DNA from: Prolixibacteraceae bacterium
GTDB taxonomy: Bacteria > Bacteroidota > Bacteroidia > Bacteroidales > Prolixibacteraceae
Direction: 5' to 3'
Length of the DNA stretch: 64,000 nucleotides
NCBI GenBank assembly: GCA_025210775.1
Contig: JAOARB010000013.1
Coordinates: 62,001 to 126,000, forward strand
The number at the start of each line of letters is the position of its first letter. Within the stretch, counting starts at the first letter, position 1. The notes beneath the pieces are model-generated. The model saw only the letters and a program-made list of their open reading frames with translations. It was not told the origin of the DNA and did not search any database. The translations under genes and the position numbers were made by a program. This document shows, piece after piece, positions 37,682-48,335 of this stretch.

Positions 37682-37689
37682 TAAAGGTA
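37682..37689 (-). promoter_or_regulatory. Possible -7 element of the thi operon
   Basis: TACCTTTA on the minus strand is one base off TAnnTTTG. Its position would start the transcript a few bases before the TPP aptamer. No clear -33 element. Confidence 0.35.
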
Positions 37690-37706
37690 GGGAAAAAAGT
37701 AGATAT

Positions 37707-37740
37707 AAAAAAAGGACTTTCATCAGAAAGTCCTTTTTTA
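37707..37740 (-). terminator. Terminator after purC
   Basis: A 13-bp stem (37709-37721 with 37726-37738) with an ATCA loop is followed by a T-run in the minus-strand sense. It separates purC from the thi operon. Confidence 0.8.
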
Positions 37741-37759
37741 GATTTATTATAACCAATAT

Positions 37760-38710
37760 TTAGTCTACCGATTTAAGGTAATTGGTAACATTGGTCTCTA
37801 TACGGTTTTGAATATCAGAGATGTCTGTTCTTATAAACTTATCCCCTGTAATGTATTCATAAAGTTCAATATATCTCTGAGATACTTGTTGAGTGAATTC
37901 TGGTGTAAACTCAGGAAGTTTGTCTCCATCACGTCCTTGGAAATCATTCTCAATTAACCATTGACGAACAAATTCTTTTGAAAGTTGTTTTTGATCAATA
38001 CCTTTTTCGTAGTTCTCTTGGTAAGTATCAGCGTAGAAATAACGAGAAGAGTCAGGAGTGTGGATCTCGTCGATAAGGAAGATTTTTCCATCTTTTTTAC
38101 CGAACTCGTATTTTGTGTCTACTAAGATAAGTCCATTTTGATCCGCAATTTCTGTTCCTCTTTGGAAAAGAGCATGGGTGATTCTTTCTAGTTCTTCGTA
38201 ATCTTCTTTTGAAACAATACCTTGAGATATAATTTCTTCTTTAGAGATATCTTCATCATGTCCCACGTCTGCTTTGGTTGTAGGAGTAATGATAGGAGTA
38301 TCAAATTTTTGGTTCTCTTTCATTCCATCAGGAAGAGCGATACCACATAGGCTACGTTTGCCAGATTTGTATTCTCTCCAAGCATGGCCAGTTAGATAGC
38401 CTCTAATCACCATTTCAACTTTAAATGGCTCACATTTATATCCAAATGTAACAGCTGGATCAGGAGTTGCGATTTTCCAGTTAGGAACGATATCGCTGGT
38501 TGCATCTAAGGATTTTGAAGCGATCTGATTTAGTACTTCTCCTTTGTAAGGAATTCCTGTAGGTAAGATCACATCGAAAGCAGAGATACGATCAGAAACA
38601 ATCATTAAAAGGTATTCTTCACCGATTTCGTAAACATCTCTTACTTTACCGTGGTAGATTGATTTTTGATTAGGAAAATTAAACTCTGACTTAACTAATT
38701 GGTCTTTCAT
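37760..38710 (-). CDS. purC: Phosphoribosylaminoimidazole-succinocarboxamide synthase
   Basis: The 316-residue enzyme makes SAICAR from CAIR, aspartate and ATP in purine synthesis. It has [40 protein letters not shown] [15 protein letters not shown] and the [11 protein letters not shown] and [10 protein letters not shown] motifs. The length is that of the longer Bacteroidota/eukaryote-like form. It follows phoH by 20 bases, so the two may share a transcript. Confidence 0.94.
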   Translation of the reverse strand: MKDQLVKSEFNFPNQKSIYHGKVRDVYEIGEEYLLMIVSDRISAFDVILPTGIPYKGEVLNQIASKSLDATSDIVPNWKIATPDPAVTFGYKCEPFKVEMVIRGYLTGHAWREYKSGKRSLCGIALPDGMKENQKFDTPIITPTTKADVGHDEDISKEEIISQGIVSKEDYEELERITHALFQRGTEIADQNGLILVDTKYEFGKKDGKIFLIDEIHTPDSSRYFYADTYQENYEKGIDQKQLSKEFVRQWLIENDFQGRDGDKLPEFTPEFTQQVSQRYIELYEYITGDKFIRTDISDIQNRIETNVTNYLKSVD

Positions 38711-38730
38711 TTGTGAATGTATTTGGTTGT

Positions 38731-39675
38731 TTAAATATTGGATTCTTCTAAAGCATTTACAATTTTCTTCACCAATGGATGACGAACAATATCCATAGAT
38801 GAGAGATTGACGATCCCAATTTCGGGGATATGCTTTAATGCATCAATAGTGGTACGGAGTCCAGATTTAAGGTTTTTGGGTAAATCAACCTGGGTAATAT
38901 CTCCTGTAACAATATATTTTGATGTGGTACCCATACGGGTAAGAAACATTTTTAACTGTGAATTTGTTGCATTTTGTGCTTCATCTAATATAACACATGC
39001 ATCTTTTAATGTACGACCTCTCATATAGGCAAGGGGAGAGATCTGTACAATACCATCTGCCATAAACTCATTGAGTTTTTTGGCTGATAACATCTCCTGT
39101 AGCGCATCATACAAAGGCTGTAAAAAAGGATCAATTTTTTCTTTCATATCACCAGGTAGAAACCCTAGATTCTCTCCAGCTTCTACAGCAGGTCTACAAA
39201 GAATAATCTTGCGAACTTGATTGGCTTTAAGTAGCTGTATGGCCATCGCAATAGAAAGATATGTTTTTCCACTACCAGCAGGACCGATAGCAAAAGTCAG
39301 ATCCTTAGATATAATAGATTCGACAAGTATTTGTTGGTTTTTACTTTTAGGTATAATCGGCTTACCAAGATAGGTGTAACCTACGTGGTTTTTCTTGATA
39401 TGGAATGTCTCGTCAGAACTTTTATCTTCTAAAAGACTCAATACATCATGTTTATCAAGTTTGCCTTTTGATGCAAGAATTTTTGATAATTTCTCTAAAT
39501 TCTTTTTGCATTGTTCAACTTCTATACTATGTCCCTTAATTTTTATTTGATCGCCTCTAGCAACCAACCTTAAATTAGGATAATGGGCTCTTATAAGCTC
39601 TAGATTTGCATTGTTAATGCCCCAAAATACCGATGGGTTCTCTATATCTAATATTATCTGTAAAGCATCCGTCAT
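38731..39675 (-). CDS. phoH: PhoH family protein
   Basis: The 314-residue cytosolic protein has the PhoH P-loop [27 protein letters not shown] and [10 protein letters not shown] (Walker B). An N-terminal KH-like stretch ([12 protein letters not shown]) precedes it. PhoH proteins are ATPases or helicases tied to RNA processing. I chose ATG 39675; extending to 39702 needs a GTG. It lies upstream of purC and faces mazG. Confidence 0.9.
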   Translation of the reverse strand: MTDALQIILDIENPSVFWGINNANLELIRAHYPNLRLVARGDQIKIKGHSIEVEQCKKNLEKLSKILASKGKLDKHDVLSLLEDKSSDETFHIKKNHVGYTYLGKPIIPKSKNQQILVESIISKDLTFAIGPAGSGKTYLSIAMAIQLLKANQVRKIILCRPAVEAGENLGFLPGDMKEKIDPFLQPLYDALQEMLSAKKLNEFMADGIVQISPLAYMRGRTLKDACVILDEAQNATNSQLKMFLTRMGTTSKYIVTGDITQVDLPKNLKSGLRTTIDALKHIPEIGIVNLSSMDIVRHPLVKKIVNALEESNI

Positions 39676-39797
39676 ATATATTATATCAAAAAGATCATGC
39701 ACAAATTTAGTGAATTATTTTTGTGAAATATTCCTACTTGTAGTAGAAGAATAGTGTACCTTTGATAAAAAGTAACATTAAAGCAACATTATAAATA

Positions 39798-40571
39798 ATG
39801 AGAATAGATGAAGCAACCTCTTTATCGAAATTATTGGATGTCTTAGATCGATTAAGAGCAGAATGTCCATGGGACAAAAAGCAAACTTTTGATTCAATGA
39901 AAAGTTTAACTGTAGAGGAAGTATATGAACTAGTAGATGCTATTGGTGAAGAAAATCCTCAAGAGATAAAAAAAGAATTAGGAGATGTTTTGTTGCATGT
40001 GGTTTTTTATGCAAAGATGGCTTCAGAAAAAGGTTGGTTTGGAACTACTGAGGTGATTGATTCTTTGATTGAAAAATTGGTTTATCGTCATCCACATATC
40101 TTTGCGGATACTTCTGTAACAGGAGAGGAAGAGGTTTTGCAAAATTGGGAGAAACTTAAATTAAAAGAAAAAGGTGGAAATAAAAGAGTGCTAGATGGTG
40201 TTCCGAAAACATTGCCACCATTAATTAAAGCTTCAAGAATCCAAGAGAAAGCAAGGAATGTAGGTTTTGATTGGGATAAAAAAGAAGATGTATGGTTAAA
40301 AGTCAAGGAAGAAATAGCTGAAGTTCAAGAAGAGATAGATAATAAAAACCAAGAGTCATTGGAATCTGAGTTTGGTGATTTGCTTTTCTCTATTGTAAAT
40401 GCAGCACGTTTATATGGTGTGGATCCAAATTCTGCATTAGAGAAAACCAATAAGAAGTTTATCAAACGATTCAACCATATTGAGGAGTCTGCTATTAAAA
40501 ATAATCAGAAGTTAGATGAGATGAGTCTTGAGGAGATGGATCATTATTGGAATGAAGCGAAAAAGATGTAA
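39798..40571 (+). CDS. mazG: Nucleoside triphosphate pyrophosphohydrolase MazG
   Basis: The 257-residue protein has two MazG domains. The first carries CPWDKKQTFDSM, EEVYELVDA and KELGDVLLHV, the second EEIAEVQEEID and FGDLLFSIVNAARL, supplying the EExxE and ExxD metal ligands. It hydrolyses NTPs to NMP and pyrophosphate, cleaning the pool or lowering ppGpp-linked nucleotides. It is a single-gene unit ended by a strong terminator. Confidence 0.93.
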   Translation: MRIDEATSLSKLLDVLDRLRAECPWDKKQTFDSMKSLTVEEVYELVDAIGEENPQEIKKELGDVLLHVVFYAKMASEKGWFGTTEVIDSLIEKLVYRHPHIFADTSVTGEEEVLQNWEKLKLKEKGGNKRVLDGVPKTLPPLIKASRIQEKARNVGFDWDKKEDVWLKVKEEIAEVQEEIDNKNQESLESEFGDLLFSIVNAARLYGVDPNSALEKTNKKFIKRFNHIEESAIKNNQKLDEMSLEEMDHYWNEAKKM

Positions 40572-40612
40572 CGTATTGTTTAGTTGAAGTTTTAGAATCA
40601 TTCATAATAGAT

Positions 40613-40655
40613 AAAACGAGAGCCGATCTAAATGGATCGGCTCTCGTTTTGTTTT
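40613..40655. terminator. Strong terminator between mazG and clpC
   Basis: A perfect 16-bp stem (40613-40628 with 40635-40650) flanked by A- and T-rich tracts on both sides serves both convergent genes. Confidence 0.9.
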
Positions 40656-40666
40656 AAAATATGTTA

Positions 40667-43180
40667 TTATGAAATCTTAAATTCAAGTTTTTCTTGTTTT
40701 TTGTCAAAAGAGAGGTTGATTTTATCTCCTTCATTGATTTCAGAACGAATAATTACTTCTGCAAGCTCGTCTTCAATAAGTTTTTGGATAGCTCTTTTTA
40801 ATGGTCTTGCACCAAATTGAGGATCATATCCTTTTTGTGCAATATATTTCTTCGCTTCCTCTGTTATTGAAAGTTCATAGCCGAGATTCTTGATTCTTTC
40901 AAGTAGCCCTTTCATTTCAATATCGATAATTTCAAAGATCTCATCTTGTCCTAATGAATTAAATAGAACAACATCATCGACACGGTTTAAGAATTCTGGC
41001 GCGAAAGCTCTTTTTAATGCCTTTTGAATGATATGTTTTGCATGTTCATTCTCTTCATCTCTTGAACGTCTGATATTAAAACCAACTCCTTGACCAAAGT
41101 CTTTTAGTTGTCTGGATCCAATATTCGAGGTCATGATAATGATGGTGTTTCTAAAATCAACTTTACGACCAAGACTATCCGTAAGACGTCCCTCATCAAG
41201 CACTTGTAATAATAAGTTGAACACATCAGGATGGGCTTTCTCAATCTCATCCAATAAGATTACAGAATAAGGTTTACGACGAACTTTTTCTGTAAGCTGT
41301 CCACCTTCTTCATATCCAACATATCCTGGAGGTGCACCAACCAAGCGAGATACGGCAAATTTTTCCATATATTCACTCATGTCGATACGTACAAGAGCTT
41401 CAGTGCTGTCAAATAGATGTTCTGCTAATACTTTAGCTAAACGTGTTTTACCAACACCTGTTGGGCCTAGGAAGATAAAAGAACCAATAGGTTTATTTGG
41501 ATCTTTTAGACCTGCTCTGTTACGTTGAATTGCTTTGGTGATTTTAATAATTGCTTCGTCTTGTCCAATAATGAGCTTTTTAAGGTCGCCAGACATGTTT
41601 ACTAGTCGTTTCCCTTCGGCTTGAGCAATACGTTGTACTGGTATTCCAGACATCATTGCAACTACATCTGCAACATTCTCTTCCGTAACTGTTTCTCTAT
41701 GTTGTTCAAGTTCTCTTTCCCAGTTGCACTTCATCTGTTCAAGCTCTTGCTGAAGCTGCTTTTCTTTGTCTCTGTATCTTGCAGCTAATTCAAAGTCTTG
41801 ATTATGAACGGCACCAACCTTGTCTTTATGAATCTTCTCAATCTTATTTTCCATCTCTATAATTGAGTCTGGAACAATGATATTGTTGATATGTACCCTA
41901 GAGCCTGTTTCATCTAGTGCATCAATCGCTTTATCAGGAAGATGACGATCGGATATGTATCTTGTTGTTAGGTTGACACATGCTCTGATGGCATTATCTG
42001 TGTAAGTTACATTGTGGTGATCTTCATATCTTTCCTTGATATTTAAAAGTATCTCTATCGTTTCATCAATAGATGTAGGTTCAACGATAACTTTTTGGAA
42101 ACGACGTTCTAGTGCACCATCTTTTTCAATGTTCTGACGGTATTCATCAAGTGTAGTTGCACCAATACATTGAATTGCTCCACGAGCTAATGCTGGTTTT
42201 AAAATGTTGGCAGCATCTAACGATCCTGTTGCTCCACCTGCTCCAACAAGAGTGTGAATCTCATCAATAAAAAGAATGACATTGTCAACTTTAGCCAGTT
42301 CTGAAATGATTGCTTTCATCCTTTCTTCAAATTGACCTCTATATTTTGTCCCTGCGACAATAGAAGCAAGATCTAAGCTAATAACTCTTTTGTCAAAAAG
42401 GATTCTAGATACTTTTCTTTCAACAATTCTTAGAGCAAGTCCTTCCACGATGGCAGATTTACCAACACCTGGCTCTCCAATAAGGATAGGGTTGTTCTTC
42501 TTTCTACGACTTAGAACCTGAGCGATACGTTCAATCTCTTCCTTTCTTCCAACAATAGGGTCTAGACTTCCTTCTTCTGCTGCTTTGGTTATATCTACAC
42601 CAAAATTATCTAATACTGGAGTATCTGACTTTGCAGATATTGAAGACTTTCCTGAAGAAAAAGAAGAGGACGATTGTTGTTTCTCTGGATTTCCTCCAAA
42701 AAGATCATCGTCTTCGTCATCATCATCTGAAAAAGAAGCAATTACGTCATTGTCAATTTTTGTCATCTCATATCTTGATTTAAAATTGTGATATGTAAGA
42801 CTATATTTTCGTAATAACTTCGTTACAAGAAAATCGTTGTTCTTTAAAATGGCAAGGAGTAGATGTCCAGTTCTGATTGTCTTGGATGAGAGCATCTTAG
42901 ATTCTAAATGAGTAATTTTTAGAACTTTATCAGTTTCTTTAAGTAGCTGTATGCTAGAATCGGCATCTAGAATATTTTCCCTCTTTATATTTGCTTCTAC
43001 ACTTTCTTTCACCCTGTCAATATCAACTCCCATTTCTATGAGAATAGGAGATAATGCACCTTCTCGAAGAATTCCTAAAAAGAGATGTTCCGTTCCGATG
43101 AAATCATTTCCTAAACGTATTGCTTCTTCTCTGCTGTAAGAAAGTACGTCTTGGATCTCTTGTGAAAAATCTGAATTCAT
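40667..43180 (-). CDS. clpC: ATP-dependent Clp protease ATP-binding subunit ClpC
   Basis: The 837-residue AAA+ unfoldase has a Clp N-domain with two repeats (SREEAIRLGNDFIGTEHLFLG; IRTGHLLLAIL), two ATPase modules (Walker A GEPGVGKSAI and GPTGVGKTRL) and a UVR-like middle segment (NQDFELAARYRDKEKQLQQEL), which marks ClpC over ClpA or ClpB. It feeds unfolded proteins to ClpP; no clpP is in the window. A Ser/Asp-rich linker lies at about 150-185. Confidence 0.93.
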   Translation of the reverse strand: MNSDFSQEIQDVLSYSREEAIRLGNDFIGTEHLFLGILREGALSPILIEMGVDIDRVKESVEANIKRENILDADSSIQLLKETDKVLKITHLESKMLSSKTIRTGHLLLAILKNNDFLVTKLLRKYSLTYHNFKSRYEMTKIDNDVIASFSDDDDEDDDLFGGNPEKQQSSSSFSSGKSSISAKSDTPVLDNFGVDITKAAEEGSLDPIVGRKEEIERIAQVLSRRKKNNPILIGEPGVGKSAIVEGLALRIVERKVSRILFDKRVISLDLASIVAGTKYRGQFEERMKAIISELAKVDNVILFIDEIHTLVGAGGATGSLDAANILKPALARGAIQCIGATTLDEYRQNIEKDGALERRFQKVIVEPTSIDETIEILLNIKERYEDHHNVTYTDNAIRACVNLTTRYISDRHLPDKAIDALDETGSRVHINNIIVPDSIIEMENKIEKIHKDKVGAVHNQDFELAARYRDKEKQLQQELEQMKCNWERELEQHRETVTEENVADVVAMMSGIPVQRIAQAEGKRLVNMSGDLKKLIIGQDEAIIKITKAIQRNRAGLKDPNKPIGSFIFLGPTGVGKTRLAKVLAEHLFDSTEALVRIDMSEYMEKFAVSRLVGAPPGYVGYEEGGQLTEKVRRKPYSVILLDEIEKAHPDVFNLLLQVLDEGRLTDSLGRKVDFRNTIIIMTSNIGSRQLKDFGQGVGFNIRRSRDEENEHAKHIIQKALKRAFAPEFLNRVDDVVLFNSLGQDEIFEIIDIEMKGLLERIKNLGYELSITEEAKKYIAQKGYDPQFGARPLKRAIQKLIEDELAEVIIRSEINEGDKINLSFDKKQEKLEFKIS

Positions 43181-43600
43181 GTTATTTGTTTTTCTGGTAA
43201 ATGCATTTGTGTCTCTAATACGAAACCTATATTTTCAATAATAATGAATTTAATTGAAAATCGCACGCTACACAATAGATTAAATCGCTTTTTTTACTAG
43301 AACAACTAAATCAATAATCTTGTTTTGTGTCGGATGAATTTATTACTAACTTTATACTTAGTTGTTTACAATTACATGAAATTCGTGTATCAAACAAGAA
43401 GAATATTATTTATAAGTAAAATCGTGAATTAAGGTTGATTTAAGGTGTGTTTTTCCCTAAAAACATGGAGTATTCCGAACCTTTTTTACTATTTTTGTCT
43501 ATCTTGAAATATCTTTAAATGTAGATTCGAGATCGTTGATCTATTTCGAAAAAATATTTCAATAGAGTGGTTATAGAATATTAATAAATATAATATATAT
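43181..43600. other. Divergent promoter region clpC/gyrA
   Basis: 420 AT-rich bases without a gene. TATTTTTG at 43490-43497 on the plus strand matches the TAnnTTTG element and could serve gyrA with a ~95-base leader, but there is no TTG at -33. No good match for clpC. Confidence 0.45.
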
Positions 43601-46231
43601 ATGTCGGTAGGTGAAAAAATAATTCAGATCAACATTGAAGAGCAGATGAAATCTGCCTACATTGATTATTCAATGTCGGTAATTGTTTCACGTGCTTTGC
43701 CAGATGTTCGTGATGGTTTAAAACCCGTGCATAGACGCGTTCTTTATGGAATGAACGAATTGGGTGTTTATTCAAATAAAGCGTACAAGAAATCTGCAAG
43801 AATTGTGGGAGAGGTGTTAGGTAAATATCACCCACATGGTGACTCTTCGGTCTATTTCGCGATGGTTCGTATGGCACAAAATTGGTCTTTACGTTATCCT
43901 TTAATTGATGGCCAAGGAAACTATGGTTCTGTTGATGGCGATAGCCCAGCAGCAATGAGGTATACGGAAGCAAGATTGGCTAAAATTGCGGAATTAACTC
44001 TTTCTGATTTAGATAAAAATACTGTAGATTTTCAACCGAACTTTGATGAGTCGTTAAATGAACCTACAGTATTACCAACTCGTATACCTACTCTGTTAGT
44101 TAATGGTGCTTCTGGTATTGCCGTTGGTATGGCAACGAATATGCCACCTCATAACCTTACAGATGTTATTAAAGCAACAAAAGCTTATATTCATAATAAT
44201 GACATCTCTATCGATGAACTTATTGATATTGTAAAAGCACCAGATTTTCCAACAGGTGGTATCATTTACGGAACAGAAGGAGCAAAAGAAGCATTTAGAA
44301 CAGGTAGAGGTAAGGTCGTAATGAGAAGTAAATCTCATGTTGAAATTACGTCTTCTGGTCGAGAAAAAATTATTATTACAGAGATCCCTTATTTGGTTAA
44401 TAAAGCAGAGTTGATTATGAAAATCGCTGAGCTTGTTAATGATAAAAAAATTGATGGAATCTCTAATATCAATGATGAGTCAGACCGTAAAGGTATGCGT
44501 ATTGTTATTGATGTTAAAAAAGATGCAATTAGTAATGTTGTATTGAATAAACTATATAAGTTTACTCAATTACAATCGTCTTTTAGTATCAACAATATTG
44601 CATTGGTTAATGGTCGTCCTCGTTTATTAAACTTGCAAGAATTGATCTCTAATTTTGTTGATCACCGTCATGAGGTGGTTACAAGACGTACTCAGTTCGA
44701 ATTAGATCAAGCGGAGAAAAAAGCACATGTTCTAAAAGGCTTAATTATTGCAATTGATCATTTAGATGAGGTTATTAAGCTGATCAGAGCTTCTAAAACA
44801 CCAGTTGAAGCAAAAGAAGGTTTGATATCTAATTTTGAATTGGATGAGATTCAAGCCAAAGCAATTTTGGATATGCGTCTTCAAAAATTAACTGGTCTTG
44901 AGAGAGATAAGTTGTTTGGTGCATATGAAGAGATCTGTACATTGATCGAATCCCTTAAAGAGATCCTTGCTTCTAAAGAAATTCGTATGAATATTATCTG
45001 TGAAGAGCTTGACGCTGTGGATAATGAATTTGGTGATGAGAGAAAATCTGAGATTGTAATGAATTCAAGTGAATTCAATCCAGAAGATTTCTATGCTGAT
45101 GATGAAATGGTAATTACTATTTCTAAATTGGGATACATTAAAAGAACTCCACTTACTGAGTTTAGAACACAATCTAGAGGAGGAGTAGGATCGAAAGGTT
45201 CTTCTACTCGTGACGAAGATCATATTGAGCATATGTTTGTATGTACAATGCATAATACGATTCTTTTATTTACTCAAGGTGGTCGTTGCCATTGGTTGAA
45301 AGTATACGAAATTCCAGAAGGAACAAAAACGTCTAAAGGACGTGCAATACAGAATGTGATCAACATAGATTCTAGTGATCCAATTAAAGCATATATCAAT
45401 GTAAAAACATTGAAAGATGAGGATTACATTAATGGACACTATATTGTAATGTGTACAAAACAAGGGGTGATTAAAAAGACTTCGCTTGAAGCATATTCTC
45501 GTCCTCGTCAAAATGGTGTTAATGCAATTAGTATTCGTGAAAATGATGAACTTCTAGAAGCGAAATTAACTAATGGTAGTCAAGATATCATGATGGCAGT
45601 ACAGTCTGGTAAAGCAATACGATTTAATGAATCAAAGCTTCGTGCTATGGGACGTACGGCATCAGGGGTTAGAGGTATTACTTTAGGTCATGATGCTGAT
45701 TGTGTTATCGGTATGATATGTATTCACCCAGAAAGTAATGAGAATATATTGGTAGTTTCGGAAGCTGGTTATGGAAAGGTTTCAAAACTTGAAGATTATC
45801 GTATTACAAATAGAGGTGGTAAAGGAGTAAAAACTTTAAATGTTACCGATAAAACAGGGGTTCTTGTTGCTATCAAGTGTACACAAGATAATGATGACCT
45901 TATGATCCTAACGAATTCTGGTGTGGCAATACGTCTTCCAATATCTGATATTCGTATCACTGGACGTAATGCTCAAGGAGTGAAGTTGATTAATCTTCGT
46001 AATGAGGATAATATCGCTTCTGTTGATGTCGTTCCTTCATCTGAGAAAGAGAGTCAAGAAGAAGAGGTTTTAAATGAAAACACTGAAGAGGAAGGGAATG
46101 CTAATGAAGAGCAAGCTGCACCTATTGAATCTGAAGAGACTGAAACACTAGACAATATTTCTGAAGAAGAAAATGATGATAATGACAAAGATCCTAATGA
46201 TGGTCAACAAACTTTAGACTTTGGTGTTTAA
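43601..46231 (+). CDS. gyrA: DNA gyrase subunit A
   Basis: The 876-residue protein starts with the type IIA topoisomerase region [24 protein letters not shown]. The catalytic Tyr is Tyr121 ([10 protein letters not shown]). The C-terminal beta-pinwheel carries a GyrA box-like [10 protein letters not shown] at about 527-536, so it is GyrA rather than ParC. The quinolone-determining region reads [10 protein letters not shown]: the residue equivalent to E. coli Asp87 is Phe86. The tail is long and very acidic (about 60 residues), ending QQTLDFGV. The TPR gene follows 42 bases downstream. Confidence 0.95.
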   Translation: MSVGEKIIQINIEEQMKSAYIDYSMSVIVSRALPDVRDGLKPVHRRVLYGMNELGVYSNKAYKKSARIVGEVLGKYHPHGDSSVYFAMVRMAQNWSLRYPLIDGQGNYGSVDGDSPAAMRYTEARLAKIAELTLSDLDKNTVDFQPNFDESLNEPTVLPTRIPTLLVNGASGIAVGMATNMPPHNLTDVIKATKAYIHNNDISIDELIDIVKAPDFPTGGIIYGTEGAKEAFRTGRGKVVMRSKSHVEITSSGREKIIITEIPYLVNKAELIMKIAELVNDKKIDGISNINDESDRKGMRIVIDVKKDAISNVVLNKLYKFTQLQSSFSINNIALVNGRPRLLNLQELISNFVDHRHEVVTRRTQFELDQAEKKAHVLKGLIIAIDHLDEVIKLIRASKTPVEAKEGLISNFELDEIQAKAILDMRLQKLTGLERDKLFGAYEEICTLIESLKEILASKEIRMNIICEELDAVDNEFGDERKSEIVMNSSEFNPEDFYADDEMVITISKLGYIKRTPLTEFRTQSRGGVGSKGSSTRDEDHIEHMFVCTMHNTILLFTQGGRCHWLKVYEIPEGTKTSKGRAIQNVINIDSSDPIKAYINVKTLKDEDYINGHYIVMCTKQGVIKKTSLEAYSRPRQNGVNAISIRENDELLEAKLTNGSQDIMMAVQSGKAIRFNESKLRAMGRTASGVRGITLGHDADCVIGMICIHPESNENILVVSEAGYGKVSKLEDYRITNRGGKGVKTLNVTDKTGVLVAIKCTQDNDDLMILTNSGVAIRLPISDIRITGRNAQGVKLINLRNEDNIASVDVVPSSEKESQEEEVLNENTEEEGNANEEQAAPIESEETETLDNISEEENDDNDKDPNDGQQTLDFGV

Positions 46232-46273
46232 GTTTTAAATACAAATAATAATAAAGAATCAAATTAGACAAAC

Positions 46274-47464
46274 ATGAAGAAGTTACTAGTCTTAACAGCA
46301 CTTTCTGCTTTTGCAATGAATGCTACTGCGCAAAAAAGCAAAGTTTATAGTGCACAAAACTATGCTAACGAAGGAAAATTAGACAAAGCATATGAAGTTA
46401 TTAATCTTGCTTTGGATCCTGCAAATAAAAAATCTGCAAAAGTAATTGCTTGGCCTAAATCTTATATTGCTAAAGGACAAGTAATGCGTTCTATTGCTTT
46501 GACAAAAGATAAAAAATATAATGATCTTAAGAAGACCATTGGTAACCCATTGGATGCTTCATTGTCATCATATATTACTGCTGCAGAAAAAGATAGCAAG
46601 AATAGATATTCAAAAGAGATCAGAAATGCTATGATGCTTTTGATTACTGACTTTACAAATGCAGGAGCGAATGCTTACAATGCTAAAGATTATAAAGGCG
46701 CATCTGATGCTTTTGTTAATGTATTGAAAATTGAAAATCATCCTGTATTTATTGGTGATGGTCAAGCTCAAGTAGATACAATTATTCTATATAACATTGC
46801 AGTATCTTCTGTAGCGGCAAAAATGTATGACCGTGCTATTGAATACTACAAACTAACTGAGGAAACAGGTTATAAAGGGGAGAAGTGTGCTTTAGGTATT
46901 ATTAATGCTTATAAAGCTAAAAATGATAATGCTGCTGCTTTAGAAGCAATGCAAAATGCTTTTCATAAATATCCTCAAGATCAAGGTATCTTGGTTGAAT
47001 TGATCAACTATTATATCCAATCTAAAAATGAAGAAGGTGCTTTAACTTATATCGACAAAGCGATTGAATCAGATCCAAATAATGCATCATACCACTTTGC
47101 AAAAGGTTCTGTATATGACAATTTGGGAAATCCTACTAAAGCTATTGAAGCTTACAATAAAGCGATTGAGGTAAAACCAGATTTTGCAGATGCATATTAT
47201 AACTTAGGAGCTGTTTTCTATAACAAAGGTGTTAAGTTGCTTGAGATTGCGAATGATATTCCAACAAATCAAGTAAAGAAATTTGAAGCACAAAAAGCTA
47301 AGGCAAATGTAGAGTTCGCAAATGCAATTCCATATTTTGAAAAAGCATTGGATATCAATCCTAAAGAGAAAGCTACACTTGAGAATCTTAAGAACTTGTA
47401 TTATCGTTTAAATATGACTGATAAATATCAAGAGATAACTAAGAAAATTAGTGAGCTTGAATAA
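46274..47464 (+). CDS. Exported tetratricopeptide-repeat protein
   Basis: The 396-residue protein has a signal peptide (LLVLTALSAFAMNATAQ) and several TPR units, clearest at NEEGALTYIDKAIESDPNNASYHFAKG and ATP-like NPTKAIEAYNKAIEVKPDFADAYYNLG. It should act in the periplasm as a protein-interaction scaffold. It follows gyrA closely, but a functional link is not evident. A strong terminator follows. Confidence 0.82.
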   Translation: MKKLLVLTALSAFAMNATAQKSKVYSAQNYANEGKLDKAYEVINLALDPANKKSAKVIAWPKSYIAKGQVMRSIALTKDKKYNDLKKTIGNPLDASLSSYITAAEKDSKNRYSKEIRNAMMLLITDFTNAGANAYNAKDYKGASDAFVNVLKIENHPVFIGDGQAQVDTIILYNIAVSSVAAKMYDRAIEYYKLTEETGYKGEKCALGIINAYKAKNDNAAALEAMQNAFHKYPQDQGILVELINYYIQSKNEEGALTYIDKAIESDPNNASYHFAKGSVYDNLGNPTKAIEAYNKAIEVKPDFADAYYNLGAVFYNKGVKLLEIANDIPTNQVKKFEAQKAKANVEFANAIPYFEKALDINPKEKATLENLKNLYYRLNMTDKYQEITKKISELE

Positions 47465-47487
47465 GAGAATAGATATATTCTTATTGT

Positions 47488-47532
47488 AGAAGGAGCCATC
47501 TAGAATCATATCTAGATGGCTCCTTCTTTTAT
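47488..47532 (+). terminator. Terminator after the TPR gene
   Basis: A perfect 17-bp stem (47488-47504 with 47511-47527) with a six-base loop and a T-rich tail. Confidence 0.88.
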
Positions 47533-47577
47533 ATACACTCTATTTTACATAACACATATTACAAGACTTTTAATCAT

Positions 47578-47631
47578 AAAAATAAATACGCTGAAAAATG
47601 TGTTAATTACACTTTCAGCGTATTTATTTTT
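47578..47631 (-). terminator. Terminator after mgsA
   Basis: A perfect 19-bp stem (47578-47596 with 47613-47631) whose minus-strand 3' side is T-rich. It touches the stop codon of mgsA. Confidence 0.75.
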
Positions 47632-48106
47632 ATTTAGTATCTATATTCCTCGTAATATAAGAACTATAGTCTTTTACATCAGGTTGGTAATCCTGATCAA
47701 ATAATGGCGATGATATCATGAAGTCTGCAGTTGCTCTATTAGAAGCAGTTGGAACATTGTATAACACGGATATACGTAATAGTGCTTTTACATCTACATC
47801 GTGAGGTTGTGGCTCCATTGGATCCCAAAAGAAGATTACCATATCAATTTTACCTTCACAGATCATTGCTCCTAATTGTTGGTCTCCACCAAGTGGTCCT
47901 GATTTTAATCTAGTTACCGTTGGAGCAAAATAATCATTCTCCTGACATTTTTTTGTTATAGTTTCTTCCACTAAACGACCGGTTGTACCAGTACAAACTA
48001 ATGAATGTTGAGCTAATGATTTCCAATTCCACGCAACCCATTCCGCAATATCTGCCTTTCTATTGTCATGTGCAACAATTGCTACATTCTTCTTTTTCCT
48101 GATCAT
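47630..48106 (-). CDS. mgsA: Methylglyoxal synthase
   Basis: The 158-residue enzyme turns dihydroxyacetone phosphate into methylglyoxal and phosphate. The expected residues are present: AHDNRK (His13, Asp14) for substrate binding, GPLGGD with the catalytic Asp75, and PHDVD with His102. The bypass relieves sugar-phosphate stress and leads to D-lactate; the FAD/Fe-S oxidoreductase at 10.7 kb could use that product. It is a single-gene unit. Confidence 0.94.
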   Translation of the reverse strand: MIRKKKNVAIVAHDNRKADIAEWVAWNWKSLAQHSLVCTGTTGRLVEETITKKCQENDYFAPTVTRLKSGPLGGDQQLGAMICEGKIDMVIFFWDPMEPQPHDVDVKALLRISVLYNVPTASNRATADFMISSPLFDQDYQPDVKDYSSYITRNIDTK

Positions 48107-48335
48107 AAGCTTATTAGTTTATTTATGTTCGATAATCACAAACATAACAAAATATAACACAAAGAAGTTCTATTATTAGTTAAAAACTTTATTAAAATTC
48201 GGTTTTAAAATAGATTATTTAATTACAGCTTCAAACGGATTATCTCCTACTCTATCGATACAATCTAATACTTGAAGTGGAATGGTATTTTTGAGAAGAG
48301 AACAAGGTGAATGAATATTTTGTTCTATATAAATA

